This document shows, piece by piece, positions 46,622 to 55,184 of a stretch of 56,272 nt of DNA (the stretch's first letter is position 1; every line of letters begins with the position of its first letter). A program made the translations under genes and the position numbers. Source of the DNA: JAGLHV01 sp023143305 [NCBI: Clostridia bacterium] (lineage in GTDB: Bacteria; CBDUZB01; JAGLHV01); contig DAOVVV010000016.1 of NCBI GenBank assembly GCA_030637025.1, forward strand, positions 1-56,272. The letters run 5' to 3'. The notes beneath the pieces are model-generated. The model had not been told where the DNA came from. It worked only from the letters and a program-made list of their open reading frames with translations, and did no database searches.

Positions 46622-47455
46622 CTAATTCGGAAAAAAATTTATCAGTAAATTACTTAGTTTAGCAAATTGTTCTATACTTAACCGTTCTCCCCGGATGTCG
46701 GAAGAAATATTTAACCCGGATAATATTGCACATAATATTTCTTTTTTCAAGTTTAAACCGGGGAATTTCATCAAATTATTTATTAAAGTTTTTCTTCGTT
46801 CAGAAAAAGCTGTCTTAACCAGAGCAAAGAAAAAATCTTCACTTTTCACATTGACCAGGGGGGTTTTTCTCAAAACCAATTTTATTATTGCAGAAGTAAC
46901 TTTGGGTTGAGGAAAAAAAACTTCAGGTGATACATGCCCGATTAATTTCACCTCACAATAATAATTAACAATTATACTTATCCGACTATAATCTTTATTA
47001 CCCGGAGAAGCAATAATTCTTTGGGCTACTTCCTTCTGCATCATTAATAATGCTTCTGTCCACACCCTTTGTTTTAAAAGTTTCATTATAATGGGAGTAG
47101 TAATATAATAAGGAAGGTTAGCAATTATTTTAAATTTCAACAATTTTTCATTGTTTATTGCTTCCAGGTCACATTTTAAAAAATCTGCCTGAATAATTTT
47201 TATTTTGTCACTCAGCGGTAAATATTTTTCAAGGTATAAACATAAATTTTTATCTATTTCAATAACAAATACTTTGCCGGCTTTTTTTATTATCTGGGCA
47301 GTAAGAATACCTTTGCCTGCCCCTATTTCTAAAACTAAATCTTGCTCAGTAATATTTGCTTCTTTTAATATTTTTTGAACAATATTTTTATCTGTTAAAA
47401 AATTTTGTCCCCATTTTTTCTGAGGCTTAAATTTAAATAATATATTTTCTTTCAT
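46622..47455 (-). CDS. rsmA: 16S rRNA dimethyladenosine transferase RsmA (KsgA)
   Basis: Dimethylates two adjacent adenines near the 3' end of 16S rRNA. The 277-residue protein has KWGQNFLTDKNIVQKI, the SAM site VLEIGAGKGILTAQII, the catalytic IANLPYYITTPIIMKL, and the C-terminal FSERRKTLINNLMK. It follows pdxA by 13 bases. Confidence 0.96.
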   Translation of the reverse strand: MKENILFKFKPQKKWGQNFLTDKNIVQKILKEANITEQDLVLEIGAGKGILTAQIIKKAGKVFVIEIDKNLCLYLEKYLPLSDKIKIIQADFLKCDLEAINNEKLLKFKIIANLPYYITTPIIMKLLKQRVWTEALLMMQKEVAQRIIASPGNKDYSRISIIVNYYCEVKLIGHVSPEVFFPQPKVTSAIIKLVLRKTPLVNVKSEDFFFALVKTAFSERRKTLINNLMKFPGLNLKKEILCAILSGLNISSDIRGERLSIEQFAKLSNLLINFFPN

Positions 47456-47468
47456 TTTTGTTTATTAC

Positions 47469-48458
47469 TTATATTGCTAACTTGGCAGCCAGGTATATTG
47501 CTTCCACCAAACCGGATGGGTTCGCAATGTTTTTTCCTGCAATATCAAAAGCAGTACCATGCCCCGGAGAAGTACGGACAAAAGGCAGCCCAAGGGTAAC
47601 GTTTACGCAGAAAGAAAAATCTAATAATTTTACCGGTATTAATCCCTGGTCATGATACATAGCAATAACTATGTCAAATTTACCCTTGTTTGCATAATAA
47701 AAAACCGTATCGGCCGAATAAGGGCCGAAAACTTTTATTCCTAATTGCCGGGCTTTTTGACAGGCAGGAATAATACTATCTTTTTCTTCTTTTCCAAATA
47801 AGCCGCTTTCTCCTGCATGAGGATTTAATCCACAAACTACCAAACGCGGTTGTTTTACTTTTAACTTTTTTAAAATTTCGTAAGCTAATTTTATTTTATC
47901 TAAAACAATTTTTTTATTAATTTTTAAAGGAACTTCTTTAAGTGCAAGATGGGTTGTAACTAAAATCACCTTTAATTTTTTTCCCACAAACATCATTGCA
48001 TATGTTTTACTTGAAGTTTTTTGGGCAAACAATTCCGTGTGGCCGGCAAAAAAAAATCCTGCTTTATGCATTGCCTCTTTACATAGCGGAGCAGTAACTA
48101 TTCCCTGTATCTGTTTTCCTAAAGCAAGTTTTATCCCTTCTTTTACATATTCTACCGATGCCCTCCCGCACATTTTTTGAATTTTTCCTATTTTTAAACG
48201 ATTTAAATGAATATTCTGCTTGTCTATTATGTTAATCACTCCAGGTTTAAATTGTAGCGCTTTGCAATCAGCAATTAAATTAATTTTTTTTTTCACCTTA
48301 TATTTTTTTATATAAAACTCCATAACCCGGGCATCACCTATTACTATTGGAAAACAATATTTATAGATTTTAGCCGTAGATAACGCTTTAATAATAATTT
48401 CCGGACCTATACCTGCAGCATCACCCATAGTTATTCCAATAATCGGTCTTTTCATCAT
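47469..48458 (-). CDS. pdxA: 4-hydroxythreonine-4-phosphate dehydrogenase PdxA
   Basis: NAD-dependent enzyme of pyridoxal phosphate synthesis (DXP-dependent route) in 329 residues. Motifs: IGITMGDAAGIGPEIIIKAL, GIVTAPLCKEAMHKAGF, AGHTELFA, VVCGLNPHAGESGLFG, ADTVFYYANKGKFD and VIAMYHDQGLIPVKLL. The last motif ends in TLGLPFVRTSPGHGTAFDIA. It lies between the surA-like gene and rsmA, the same order as in enterobacteria. Confidence 0.95.
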   Translation of the reverse strand: MMKRPIIGITMGDAAGIGPEIIIKALSTAKIYKYCFPIVIGDARVMEFYIKKYKVKKKINLIADCKALQFKPGVINIIDKQNIHLNRLKIGKIQKMCGRASVEYVKEGIKLALGKQIQGIVTAPLCKEAMHKAGFFFAGHTELFAQKTSSKTYAMMFVGKKLKVILVTTHLALKEVPLKINKKIVLDKIKLAYEILKKLKVKQPRLVVCGLNPHAGESGLFGKEEKDSIIPACQKARQLGIKVFGPYSADTVFYYANKGKFDIVIAMYHDQGLIPVKLLDFSFCVNVTLGLPFVRTSPGHGTAFDIAGKNIANPSGLVEAIYLAAKLAI

Positions 48459-48484
48459 TTTATTAAATCCTTGAGATTTAAAAA

Positions 48485-49489
48485 CTATTCTATATTATCA
48501 CTTATTTTAATACTTGCTTTATCTCTTAATTTTTTTATCCATTCTTCATATTTCTCTTCCATTTTTTGGTTAAAAATTAAATTCTTTAAGTTCCCTTTTA
48601 TTTCTTCTAAAGTTTTTTTCTGCTCTGCTTTTTTCCCTTCACATTTTATAAGATGATACCCATATTTTGTTTTTACTATACCGCTTGTTTGCCCTACATT
48701 TAAAGAAAAACTTGCTTTTTCAAATTCGGGAACCATTTCTCCTTTAATAAAAAACCCTAAATCCCCTCCGCGTTTACTGCTTGCCGGATCCTGAGAATGC
48801 TTTTTTGCTAATTCACCAAAATCCGATTCTTTCCCTTTAAGCTGTTTTTGTATTTCTTTTATTTTTTTCAAAGCATCTGCTTTCCGGGCTTTAGTTGCAT
48901 CCTCATTGACAGTAATCAATATGTGTCTTACCCTTACTCCCGCAGGTTCTATCATCTTATCTTTATTTGCTTTATAAAATTCTTTTATTTCTTCTTCTGT
49001 AGGTTCGGTAATTTTAGACCTTACCTCTATATCAATTAATTCCATAATCATCAGCTGTTTTCGAATTCTTTCTTTAAATTCTTTATAAGTAATATTTTGC
49101 CTTTTTAACTCTTTTTTAAATTCGCCTTCTCCGGAAAACCGGTCTTCAACACTTTTTACTCCATTTTCTATTTTTCGTCTGGATGCTTTTATTTTTTTCT
49201 TATCTGCTTCCTGAAACATTAATTTTTCATCAATCATTTGATTCAATATTTCTTTTTTTATTTCTTTTATTTTTGATTGTACATCTTGTCCCCCGGACAT
49301 TTTCTTGTACTGCGCAATAAATAATTCCGTTTTCTCTTGATACTGATCTAATAAAATAATTTCCCCATTTACTGTAGCAACAGTTTTATTAATCACTTTA
49401 GCCCAAACGGTAAAGGAACAAACCACCAAAAGATAAATCGTCATAAAAACCATCTTTTTAATAAAACTACTTTTTGTCTTTTGTTTCAT
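48485..49489 (-). CDS. Parvulin-type peptidyl-prolyl isomerase (SurA-like)
   Basis: Exported chaperone of 334 residues with an N-terminal signal (MVFMTIYLLVVCSFTVWA), a SurA-N-like helical region starting VNKTVATVNGEIILLDQYQE, and one parvulin domain at about 185-290 (RVRHILITVN, FGELAKKHSQDPASSKRGGD, LGFFIKGEMVPEFEKA, KTKYGYHLIK). It is expected to help outer-membrane proteins fold. The frame is open to 49507, but the ATG at 49489 follows an AAGGAG site by seven bases and is chosen. It overlaps the preceding parvulin gene by 23 bases. Confidence 0.9.
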   Translation of the reverse strand: MKQKTKSSFIKKMVFMTIYLLVVCSFTVWAKVINKTVATVNGEIILLDQYQEKTELFIAQYKKMSGGQDVQSKIKEIKKEILNQMIDEKLMFQEADKKKIKASRRKIENGVKSVEDRFSGEGEFKKELKRQNITYKEFKERIRKQLMIMELIDIEVRSKITEPTEEEIKEFYKANKDKMIEPAGVRVRHILITVNEDATKARKADALKKIKEIQKQLKGKESDFGELAKKHSQDPASSKRGGDLGFFIKGEMVPEFEKASFSLNVGQTSGIVKTKYGYHLIKCEGKKAEQKKTLEEIKGNLKNLIFNQKMEEKYEEWIKKLRDKASIKISDNIE

Positions 49490-50366
49490 TTTTTTTCTCC
49501 TTATCATTTATTTCTTCCTCAGGGGAAGTTGAAAAAATTTTATTTAATAATTCATAATTTATTTTTACTTTAAATTTGTTTTTTAATTCTTCCATCCATA
49601 GACCAAATTTATCTTTTTCTATTTTTTTCTTTATTTCCTCTTTTGCCTGATTAAAATTTTGCGGTTCCAATTTTTTTATATCAGTCAACTTTATAATATG
49701 AAACCCTAATTGAGTTTTAACAATATTACTTATATCCCCTTTGTTTTTCATCGAAAAAGCTACTTTTTCAAATTCTGGAAGCATAAAAATATCTCCTTGC
49801 CGAAAAAAACCTAAATCCCCTCCCTGTTTTGCACTACCGTTATCAATAGACATTTTTTGAGCAAGCCTTGAAAACTTTCTCCCCCGTTTAAATAAAGACA
49901 TCACTTCCTCTGCTTTTTCATAATCAGGCAAAAGAATATGGCTTATACGAATCTGCCTGGGATGCGCAAACGCATCTTTGTGCCGCAAATAATAATCAGC
50001 TAATTCTTCTTTGGTTACACTAATTTCATTTTTTCTGGCCTCTTTAATCATTTGAGCAAGTAATAAGCTTTCTTCTAATTCTTTCAACTTCATTTTTATT
50101 TCTTTGTCTTTACCTAATTTTCTCCTCTTTGCTTCCACAATTAAAAGCCGCTCTTTTATCATTGCCTCCAAAACCTGATGTCTTCCTTCCTGCGTATTTA
50201 TGAAAGCCTGAAAAGAAAACGGTATTTCCTCCAACCTTTCTCTGTACTGAGAAGTAGAAATATTTATTTCTCCCACTTTAGCCAGAAATATTTCCTCTTT
50301 TTTATTACTACAGGAAAAAAGACTTACGACAAATAACAAGAAAAGCATCAAATTTAAAGGTCGCAT
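49467..50366 (-). CDS. Parvulin lipoprotein (PrsA/PpiC-like)
   Basis: A 299-residue lipoprotein with a lipobox at VVSLFSC and a short N-terminal SurA-like region (VGEINISTSQYRERLEEIPF). It carries a parvulin domain (RISHILLPD, FSRLAQKMSIDNGSAKQGGD, LGFFRQGDIFMLPEFEKV, KTQLGFHIIKL). The C-terminus is Lys/Glu rich. It opens the parvulin-parvulin-pdxA-rsmA run. Likely to assist folding of exported proteins in the periplasm. Confidence 0.9.
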   Translation of the reverse strand: MRPLNLMLFLLFVVSLFSCSNKKEEIFLAKVGEINISTSQYRERLEEIPFSFQAFINTQEGRHQVLEAMIKERLLIVEAKRRKLGKDKEIKMKLKELEESLLLAQMIKEARKNEISVTKEELADYYLRHKDAFAHPRQIRISHILLPDYEKAEEVMSLFKRGRKFSRLAQKMSIDNGSAKQGGDLGFFRQGDIFMLPEFEKVAFSMKNKGDISNIVKTQLGFHIIKLTDIKKLEPQNFNQAKEEIKKKIEKDKFGLWMEELKNKFKVKINYELLNKIFSTSPEEEINDKEKKNETKDKK

Positions 50367-50542
50367 TTTATTATCTCCTTATTTTTTTCTCTATGAATAC
50401 TTTCCGCACAAAACACTTGTTTTTGCTCTATCCACAAAAAACAACCTAAATCAATTAAACAAATCTATTTAATGTATTCTTCTATCCTATTATCCTATAA
50501 ATTTCTTAAATCCCTGATTTAATATTTGTTCATGCTACCACA

Positions 50543-53500
50543 TTATAACAATCTTTGCAAGATTTTTTTTAAAAAATCTATAAGCTTATTTTCTAATATA
50601 AATCTATTTATTCGAATTTTTATCTGAAAAAAGTCTTCCTGCTGAAAAGTAATTTTTTCCCGCAAATAATTTCCGGTTAAATCTAAAATTTTTTCCGGTT
50701 CTATCTGTGCTTGCGGCAAAAACTTTATAATCACCGTATCACTTTTAACTTTAATTTCATTAATATATAATTTTTGGCTTAAAACCCGCAAATCCAACAA
50801 CTCAAAAAGGCTTTCCAGTTCTTCAGGTATTTCCCCAAAACGGTCATCTAATTCCTCTTTTAATTGTATAATTTCTTCTTTCCTGATAATATTCATCATT
50901 TTTTTATAAATAATTATTCTTTGATTTGCATCCCTAATATATTCACTGGGTATATGAACATTTAAATTCAGGTCTATTATGGGCAAGGAAAGTTCTTTGT
51001 CATTTTCTCCTTTCATTTTTTTTATAGTTTGAGAAAGTAATTTACAATATAATTCCAATCCCAACTCCAGCATGCTACCATGCTGTGCAGCCCCCAAAAT
51101 ATTGCCCGCTCCACGGATCTCCAAATCTTTTAGGGCAATTTTAAAACCCGAACCTAATCCGGTAAATTCAGCAATAGCTTCTAATCTTTTTTTTGCATCC
51201 GGAGAAATATTTTTTTTATCAGGATAAAAAAAATATACATATGCCTGATATCTATTCCTCCCGATTCTTCCCCGTAACTGATATAGTTGACTCAATCCAA
51301 AATTTTCGGCGTTATTAATAATCATTGTATTAACATTAGGCATATCCAAACCAGCCTCAATGATAGTAGTAGAAAGTAAGAGATCATATTTCTTATCTAC
51401 AAATTCGGCCATTACCTTTTCTAATTGCTTCGATTTCATTCTACCATGGGCTATCCCAATATTTATCCGGGGTAATAATTGTTTTATGTGCTCCGATACT
51501 AACATAATATCTTCTATCCGGTTATGCACAAAAAAAACCTGCCCCCCTCTTCTGATTTCAGCAACAATAGATTCTTTTACGATTTCTTCATTGTATTTTC
51601 CTACATAGGTGCGGATAGGTAACCTTCCCCAGGGGGGAGTATCTACTACCGACATATTCCTTATCCCTTCCATGGCCATAGAAAGGGTTCGGGGAATAGG
51701 GGTAGCAGAAAGACTAAGTACATCAATATTTTTACGGATATTCTTTAATTTTTCCTTATCTTTTACTCCAAAGCGTTGTTCTTCATCAATAACCAATAAT
51801 CCTAAATTTTTAAATTTTATATCCCTCTGAAGTAAACGATGCGTACCAATAATTACATCTATCTTTCCCTTTTCTAATCTTTCAATGATTATTTTCTGTT
51901 CTTTAGGCATACAAAACCGGGAAAGCATTTGAACAACAACAGGGTAATCTCTGAATCTTTCCTGAAAAGTATTGAAATGTTGCTCAGCTAAAATAGTGGT
52001 GGGAACCAATACGACAACCTGTTTATTGTCTAAAACAGCCTTAAAAGCAGCTCGCATGGCTATTTCCGTCTTTCCATATCCTACATCACCGCAAATTAAA
52101 CGATCCATCGACCGGGAAAGCTGCATATCCTGGTTAACTTCTTCAATAGCACGCTTTTGATCCGGGGTTTCTTCGTAAATAAAACTCCTCGCAAATTCAT
52201 CTTCATAAAGAAGATTTCCCTTAAAAGCATGTCCCGTAATAGTTTGTCGTGTTGCATATAAATTCAAAAGTTCTTTAGCCATTAGATGAAGCTTTTTTTT
52301 AATCCGCCCTTTAACCTGAGACCATCTTATTCCATCCAAAGAATAAAGCCGGGGCTTGTATCCACTACCTCCAATATATTTTTGAACAAACCCAAAATCC
52401 TCTATCGGCACATAAAGTTTATCCTCATTTAAATACTCCAGTGTTAAAAAATCTTTTTCTTTCCCTCTTATATTTAAACAGTTCAAACCTAAAAATTTAC
52501 CTATCCCATATTTTTCATGCACTACATAATCACCATAATTTAGAGAATAAAAACTACTAAGGCTAAACTTTTTTTTAACCAAAGGAAAAAAATGTTTTTG
52601 TTTGTACCTATTAAAAATTTCATTGTCAGTTACTATCACTATTTTGAAATCCGGCAAAATAAATCCTTTATTTAATGAACCCACCATCATTTCAACATTT
52701 TCTAATCCCCCCCCCCCTTCACCGAATAGTTCTTCTATCCGCTCCCGTTCCCCTTCATTATTACAAAAAATAAAAGTTTTAAATCCCTGTCTGTCCCATT
52801 GTTCTTTTTGCCGGTAAAATATTTCTATCTTTTGAGGAAAACTAGTCATAGGACGGAAAGGAAAAATAATTGATTCTTCTTTATGTAAGGAAGAAAAATC
52901 CAAAACCGTAAGATTTTCGGTTATTTTCAATTTATTTAAACTCTCAAAACAATCATCAACAAAAACTAAACTATCCCTCTCTAAATAATCGAAAAGTTTT
53001 ACTTCTTCTTCTTCCCTGGCTGGAATAATACAGCAATTTTTTAATTTTACGATAGAACGCTGGGAAAACACGTCAAATTCGGCTATTGATTCTATTTTAT
53101 CTTCATAAAAGACTATACGCAAAGGATTATCTGCTTGAGGCGGCCAAATATCGACAATTTCACCACGCACACTGAATTGTCCGGCTTCTTCTACCAATTC
53201 TAAACGGTCATATCCTCCCCTAGCTATTTTTTCAATTATTTCTTTTCTTGTAATTCTTTCCCCTTGTCCTATTTCAAACAAATTAGAATCAAGTTTTTCC
53301 GGGGAAATAGTGTTTTGCCCCAATGCGGAAATACCGGTAATTATAATGGGGTATTTTTCTTTTAAAATATCAGCTAATATGCGAATTCGTTGTTGTTTAT
53401 CATCGGATGGAAAAAGAAATACTTTCTTTTTGTCTATACAAAAAACACTTATATCCTCTTTTAACCTTTCAGCAGCTTCATCATTAACAGCAACAACTAA

Positions 53501-53671
53501 AATACTTTTTTTTAATTTAAATTGCATCCCGCAAATAAAAAAAGCTCTTGCTCCCCCCCATAATCCCGATAAAGAAAAATACCTCTCTTTTTTTTTTATC
53601 TTCTCACATAATTTTGAAAAGTCAGGTAATTTTTCCCATAAAGCAAGCAAACTAGAAACAAACTTTTTCAT
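50543..53671 (-). CDS. mfd: Transcription-repair coupling factor Mfd
   Basis: Removes RNA polymerase stalled at lesions and recruits UvrA. The 1042-residue protein is shorter than E. coli Mfd (1148), the difference being mostly in the N-terminal UvrB-homology part. The polymerase-interaction module has DYVVHEKYGIGKFLGL and FLTLEYLNEDKLYVPIEDF. The translocase has Walker A GDVGYGKTEIAMRAAFKA, DEEQ box LLVIDEEQRFGVK, SATPIPRTLSMAM, TTIIEAGLDMPN and QLRGRIGR. The RecG-like TRG motif and C-terminal TRCF domain follow. No frameshift is visible. Confidence 0.96.
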   Translation of the reverse strand: MKKFVSSLLALWEKLPDFSKLCEKIKKKERYFSLSGLWGGARAFFICGMQFKLKKSILVVAVNDEAAERLKEDISVFCIDKKKVFLFPSDDKQQRIRILADILKEKYPIIITGISALGQNTISPEKLDSNLFEIGQGERITRKEIIEKIARGGYDRLELVEEAGQFSVRGEIVDIWPPQADNPLRIVFYEDKIESIAEFDVFSQRSIVKLKNCCIIPAREEEEVKLFDYLERDSLVFVDDCFESLNKLKITENLTVLDFSSLHKEESIIFPFRPMTSFPQKIEIFYRQKEQWDRQGFKTFIFCNNEGERERIEELFGEGGGGLENVEMMVGSLNKGFILPDFKIVIVTDNEIFNRYKQKHFFPLVKKKFSLSSFYSLNYGDYVVHEKYGIGKFLGLNCLNIRGKEKDFLTLEYLNEDKLYVPIEDFGFVQKYIGGSGYKPRLYSLDGIRWSQVKGRIKKKLHLMAKELLNLYATRQTITGHAFKGNLLYEDEFARSFIYEETPDQKRAIEEVNQDMQLSRSMDRLICGDVGYGKTEIAMRAAFKAVLDNKQVVVLVPTTILAEQHFNTFQERFRDYPVVVQMLSRFCMPKEQKIIIERLEKGKIDVIIGTHRLLQRDIKFKNLGLLVIDEEQRFGVKDKEKLKNIRKNIDVLSLSATPIPRTLSMAMEGIRNMSVVDTPPWGRLPIRTYVGKYNEEIVKESIVAEIRRGGQVFFVHNRIEDIMLVSEHIKQLLPRINIGIAHGRMKSKQLEKVMAEFVDKKYDLLLSTTIIEAGLDMPNVNTMIINNAENFGLSQLYQLRGRIGRNRYQAYVYFFYPDKKNISPDAKKRLEAIAEFTGLGSGFKIALKDLEIRGAGNILGAAQHGSMLELGLELYCKLLSQTIKKMKGENDKELSLPIIDLNLNVHIPSEYIRDANQRIIIYKKMMNIIRKEEIIQLKEELDDRFGEIPEELESLFELLDLRVLSQKLYINEIKVKSDTVIIKFLPQAQIEPEKILDLTGNYLREKITFQQEDFFQIKIRINRFILENKLIDFLKKILQRLL

Positions 53672-53860
53672 TTTATCTTCCGTTTATAATTAATCTTAGA
53701 TTACAATTTTTGGTATTTCAAAACAAAAACTAAAGAGAGACGACAAAAGACAGTCCATAGACAAAGATAAAAACAGATTTAGTCCATAGTCCACAGTCGA
53801 TAGTCCATAGATAACAGATAAAGGCAAAGAATAAATACTAAATTCGAAACAAAAAAAATG
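53672..53860. other. Non-coding stretch with AGTCCATAG microrepeats
   Basis: Upstream of mfd. AGTCCATAG occurs at 53752-53760, 53781-53789 and 53802-53810, with GTCCACAGTC and GATAGTCCATAG variants between. A related GTTGTCTATGAACT at 54066-54079 lies in the opposite sense. No gene is visible. Confidence 0.6.
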
Positions 53861-54016
53861 AAGGTAAAATATGTTTTGAACGACTTAGCAAATTTTAGCG
53901 AAAATAAGCGTTAAAAAAATAAGCTTGTTTGAGCAAAGCGAGTTGCTTATTTTTAGCTTGTTTTTGCGTGCCCATAGGGTAAAATTATGCGTCTAGAGAG
54001 AAATATATTTTACCTT
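53861..54016. mobile_element. MITE-like element, copy 1 (156 bp)
   Basis: Non-autonomous element with terminal inverted repeats: AAGGTAAAATATGTTTT at the left and, read inverted, AAGGTAAAATATATTTC at the right (15 of 17 identical). The interior has a long imperfect hairpin (AGCGAAAATAAGCGTTAAAA against a matching right arm, with AAAAATAAGC/GCTTATTTTT at its top). Copy 2 at 56087 is the same length and nearly the same sequence. No transposase is in the window. Confidence 0.72.
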
Positions 54017-54085
54017 TATTTCCCTCATTCAAACTCCCAACTCATATATCTGTTGTCTTTTTTCCGTTGTCTATGAACTATTTTG

Positions 54086-54141
54086 TTTTTGCGTGCCTAT
54101 AGGGTAAAATTATGCATTTAGAGAGAAACATGTTTTGCCTT
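54086..54141. mobile_element. MITE-like element, truncated right end
   Basis: TTTTTGCGTGCCTATAGGGT, then AAAATTATGC and AGAGAGAAACATGTTTTGCCTT, match the last 56 bases of copies 1 and 2. The left part is absent. It lies 69 bases after copy 1 and ends just before the NifU-like gene's stop. Confidence 0.65.
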
Positions 54142-54159
54142 TAGGAAACAACCTTTATT

Positions 54160-54381
54160 TTATACGGTTTCCACTGTTTTTATTTCCGGCACATCCTCTT
54201 TAATCATTCTTTCCACGGTTTCTTTCATGGTAATCTGAGCCATAGGGCAACCATGACATGCACCTTTTAATTTTACTTTAACTACCCCCTCATCAGACAC
54301 ATCTACTAATTCAATATCCCCTCCGTCTGCCTGCAACAATCCTCTGATTTTTTCCAGAGACTTCTCAATTCTTTCTTTCAT
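54160..54381 (-). CDS. NifU-like C-terminal domain protein (NFU)
   Basis: A 73-residue Fe-S scaffold protein consisting only of the NFU domain: EKIRGLLQADGGDIELVDV, then GVVKVKLKGACHGCPMAQIT with the CHGC cysteine pair, and the closing TVERMIKEDVPEIKTVE. It would accept and pass iron-sulfur clusters. A GGAGG site precedes the ATG. It lies within the segment bracketed by the MITE-like copies, though it is a housekeeping-type gene. Confidence 0.93.
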   Translation of the reverse strand: MKERIEKSLEKIRGLLQADGGDIELVDVSDEGVVKVKLKGACHGCPMAQITMKETVERMIKEDVPEIKTVETV

Positions 54382-54408
54382 CGTCTTACTACCTCCTTTT
54401 TAATTTTT

Positions 54409-55014
54409 TTAAATTTTTGGATCAATTTTTATTTTACTCCAAATATCATTGTGAAAATTAAAGTTATTACCATAATAAACACTTAGTGCTTTTACTATGT
54501 GTCCAAGCATTTGAGCAACTATACTATAAATTGCATTCGGAGACATCTGGTTTTTACTTAATTTTTTTACAACCTCATACCAATCCAAAGATCCTGCATT
54601 AACATGTGCGTGACTATAAGTAAATTTAACTACACGGTCATAGTATTTTCTGTTCATAAAACCTATTTCTTCCATTCTATTTAAAAGACTAATATTTGTC
54701 CAATACTCTCCGAATTTATCTTCTTTAAAATCAGATAGATATTGTTTAAGTCTGTCTTCTGTATCTTTTTGCATAATCCATCTCATATTTATAGAATGCT
54801 CAATTAAACTTCTCAGTATAGGCAAAGATTCATTTACGAAATTATTTTTACACAAAAAAATAATAGTATCTATAAATCTCATTGCTTTAGAGGTTGAAAC
54901 TCTTAAATACATGTTAATATCAATCATCGTTGGATTTTTAATTTCAAAACCAATTTGATTAAAACTATCTTGATTTTTTTTCGTATTCTCTTCAATTAAA
55001 ACTTTATAATTCAT
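54409..55014 (-). CDS. DUF5677-like protein
   Basis: A 201-residue all-helical cytosolic protein. The central segment FVNESLPILRSLIEHSINMRWI matches the core of the DUF5677 family (long helix with an R..xE pattern and a W), followed by HAHVNAGSLDWYEVVKK. Its function is unknown; such proteins turn up in accessory and defence neighbourhoods. A weak AAGGA site precedes the ATG. It lies downstream of the TIR gene in the same direction with a 170-base gap, so the two may or may not share a transcript. Confidence 0.6.
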   Translation of the reverse strand: MNYKVLIEENTKKNQDSFNQIGFEIKNPTMIDINMYLRVSTSKAMRFIDTIIFLCKNNFVNESLPILRSLIEHSINMRWIMQKDTEDRLKQYLSDFKEDKFGEYWTNISLLNRMEEIGFMNRKYYDRVVKFTYSHAHVNAGSLDWYEVVKKLSKNQMSPNAIYSIVAQMLGHIVKALSVYYGNNFNFHNDIWSKIKIDPKI

Positions 55015-55184
55015 AAAATTATTTCCTTTTTATGTCCACTTTTGTTTTTTCTCTTCCTATAAACTTTTTAATATTTACATTAATAACTACAAGTACATAC
55101 AGTTTTTCTGCTTTCATTTTCGTTTATCAATGCAAATATTATCACCATCTACTATATAATCTCCTTAGCTAATTTAATTCATAA
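55015..55184 (-). other. Gap between DUF5677-like and TIR genes
   Basis: The minus strand holds two tiny frames (22 and 32 codons), one after an AAGGAG at 12 bases and one without a ribosome site. Neither has features that support coding. The rest is AT-rich. Confidence 0.5.

Noticed and set aside
53745-53826. Possible CRISPR array
   Set aside because: The AGTCCATAG units are too short, spacing is irregular, spacers are not distinct and no cas genes are nearby.
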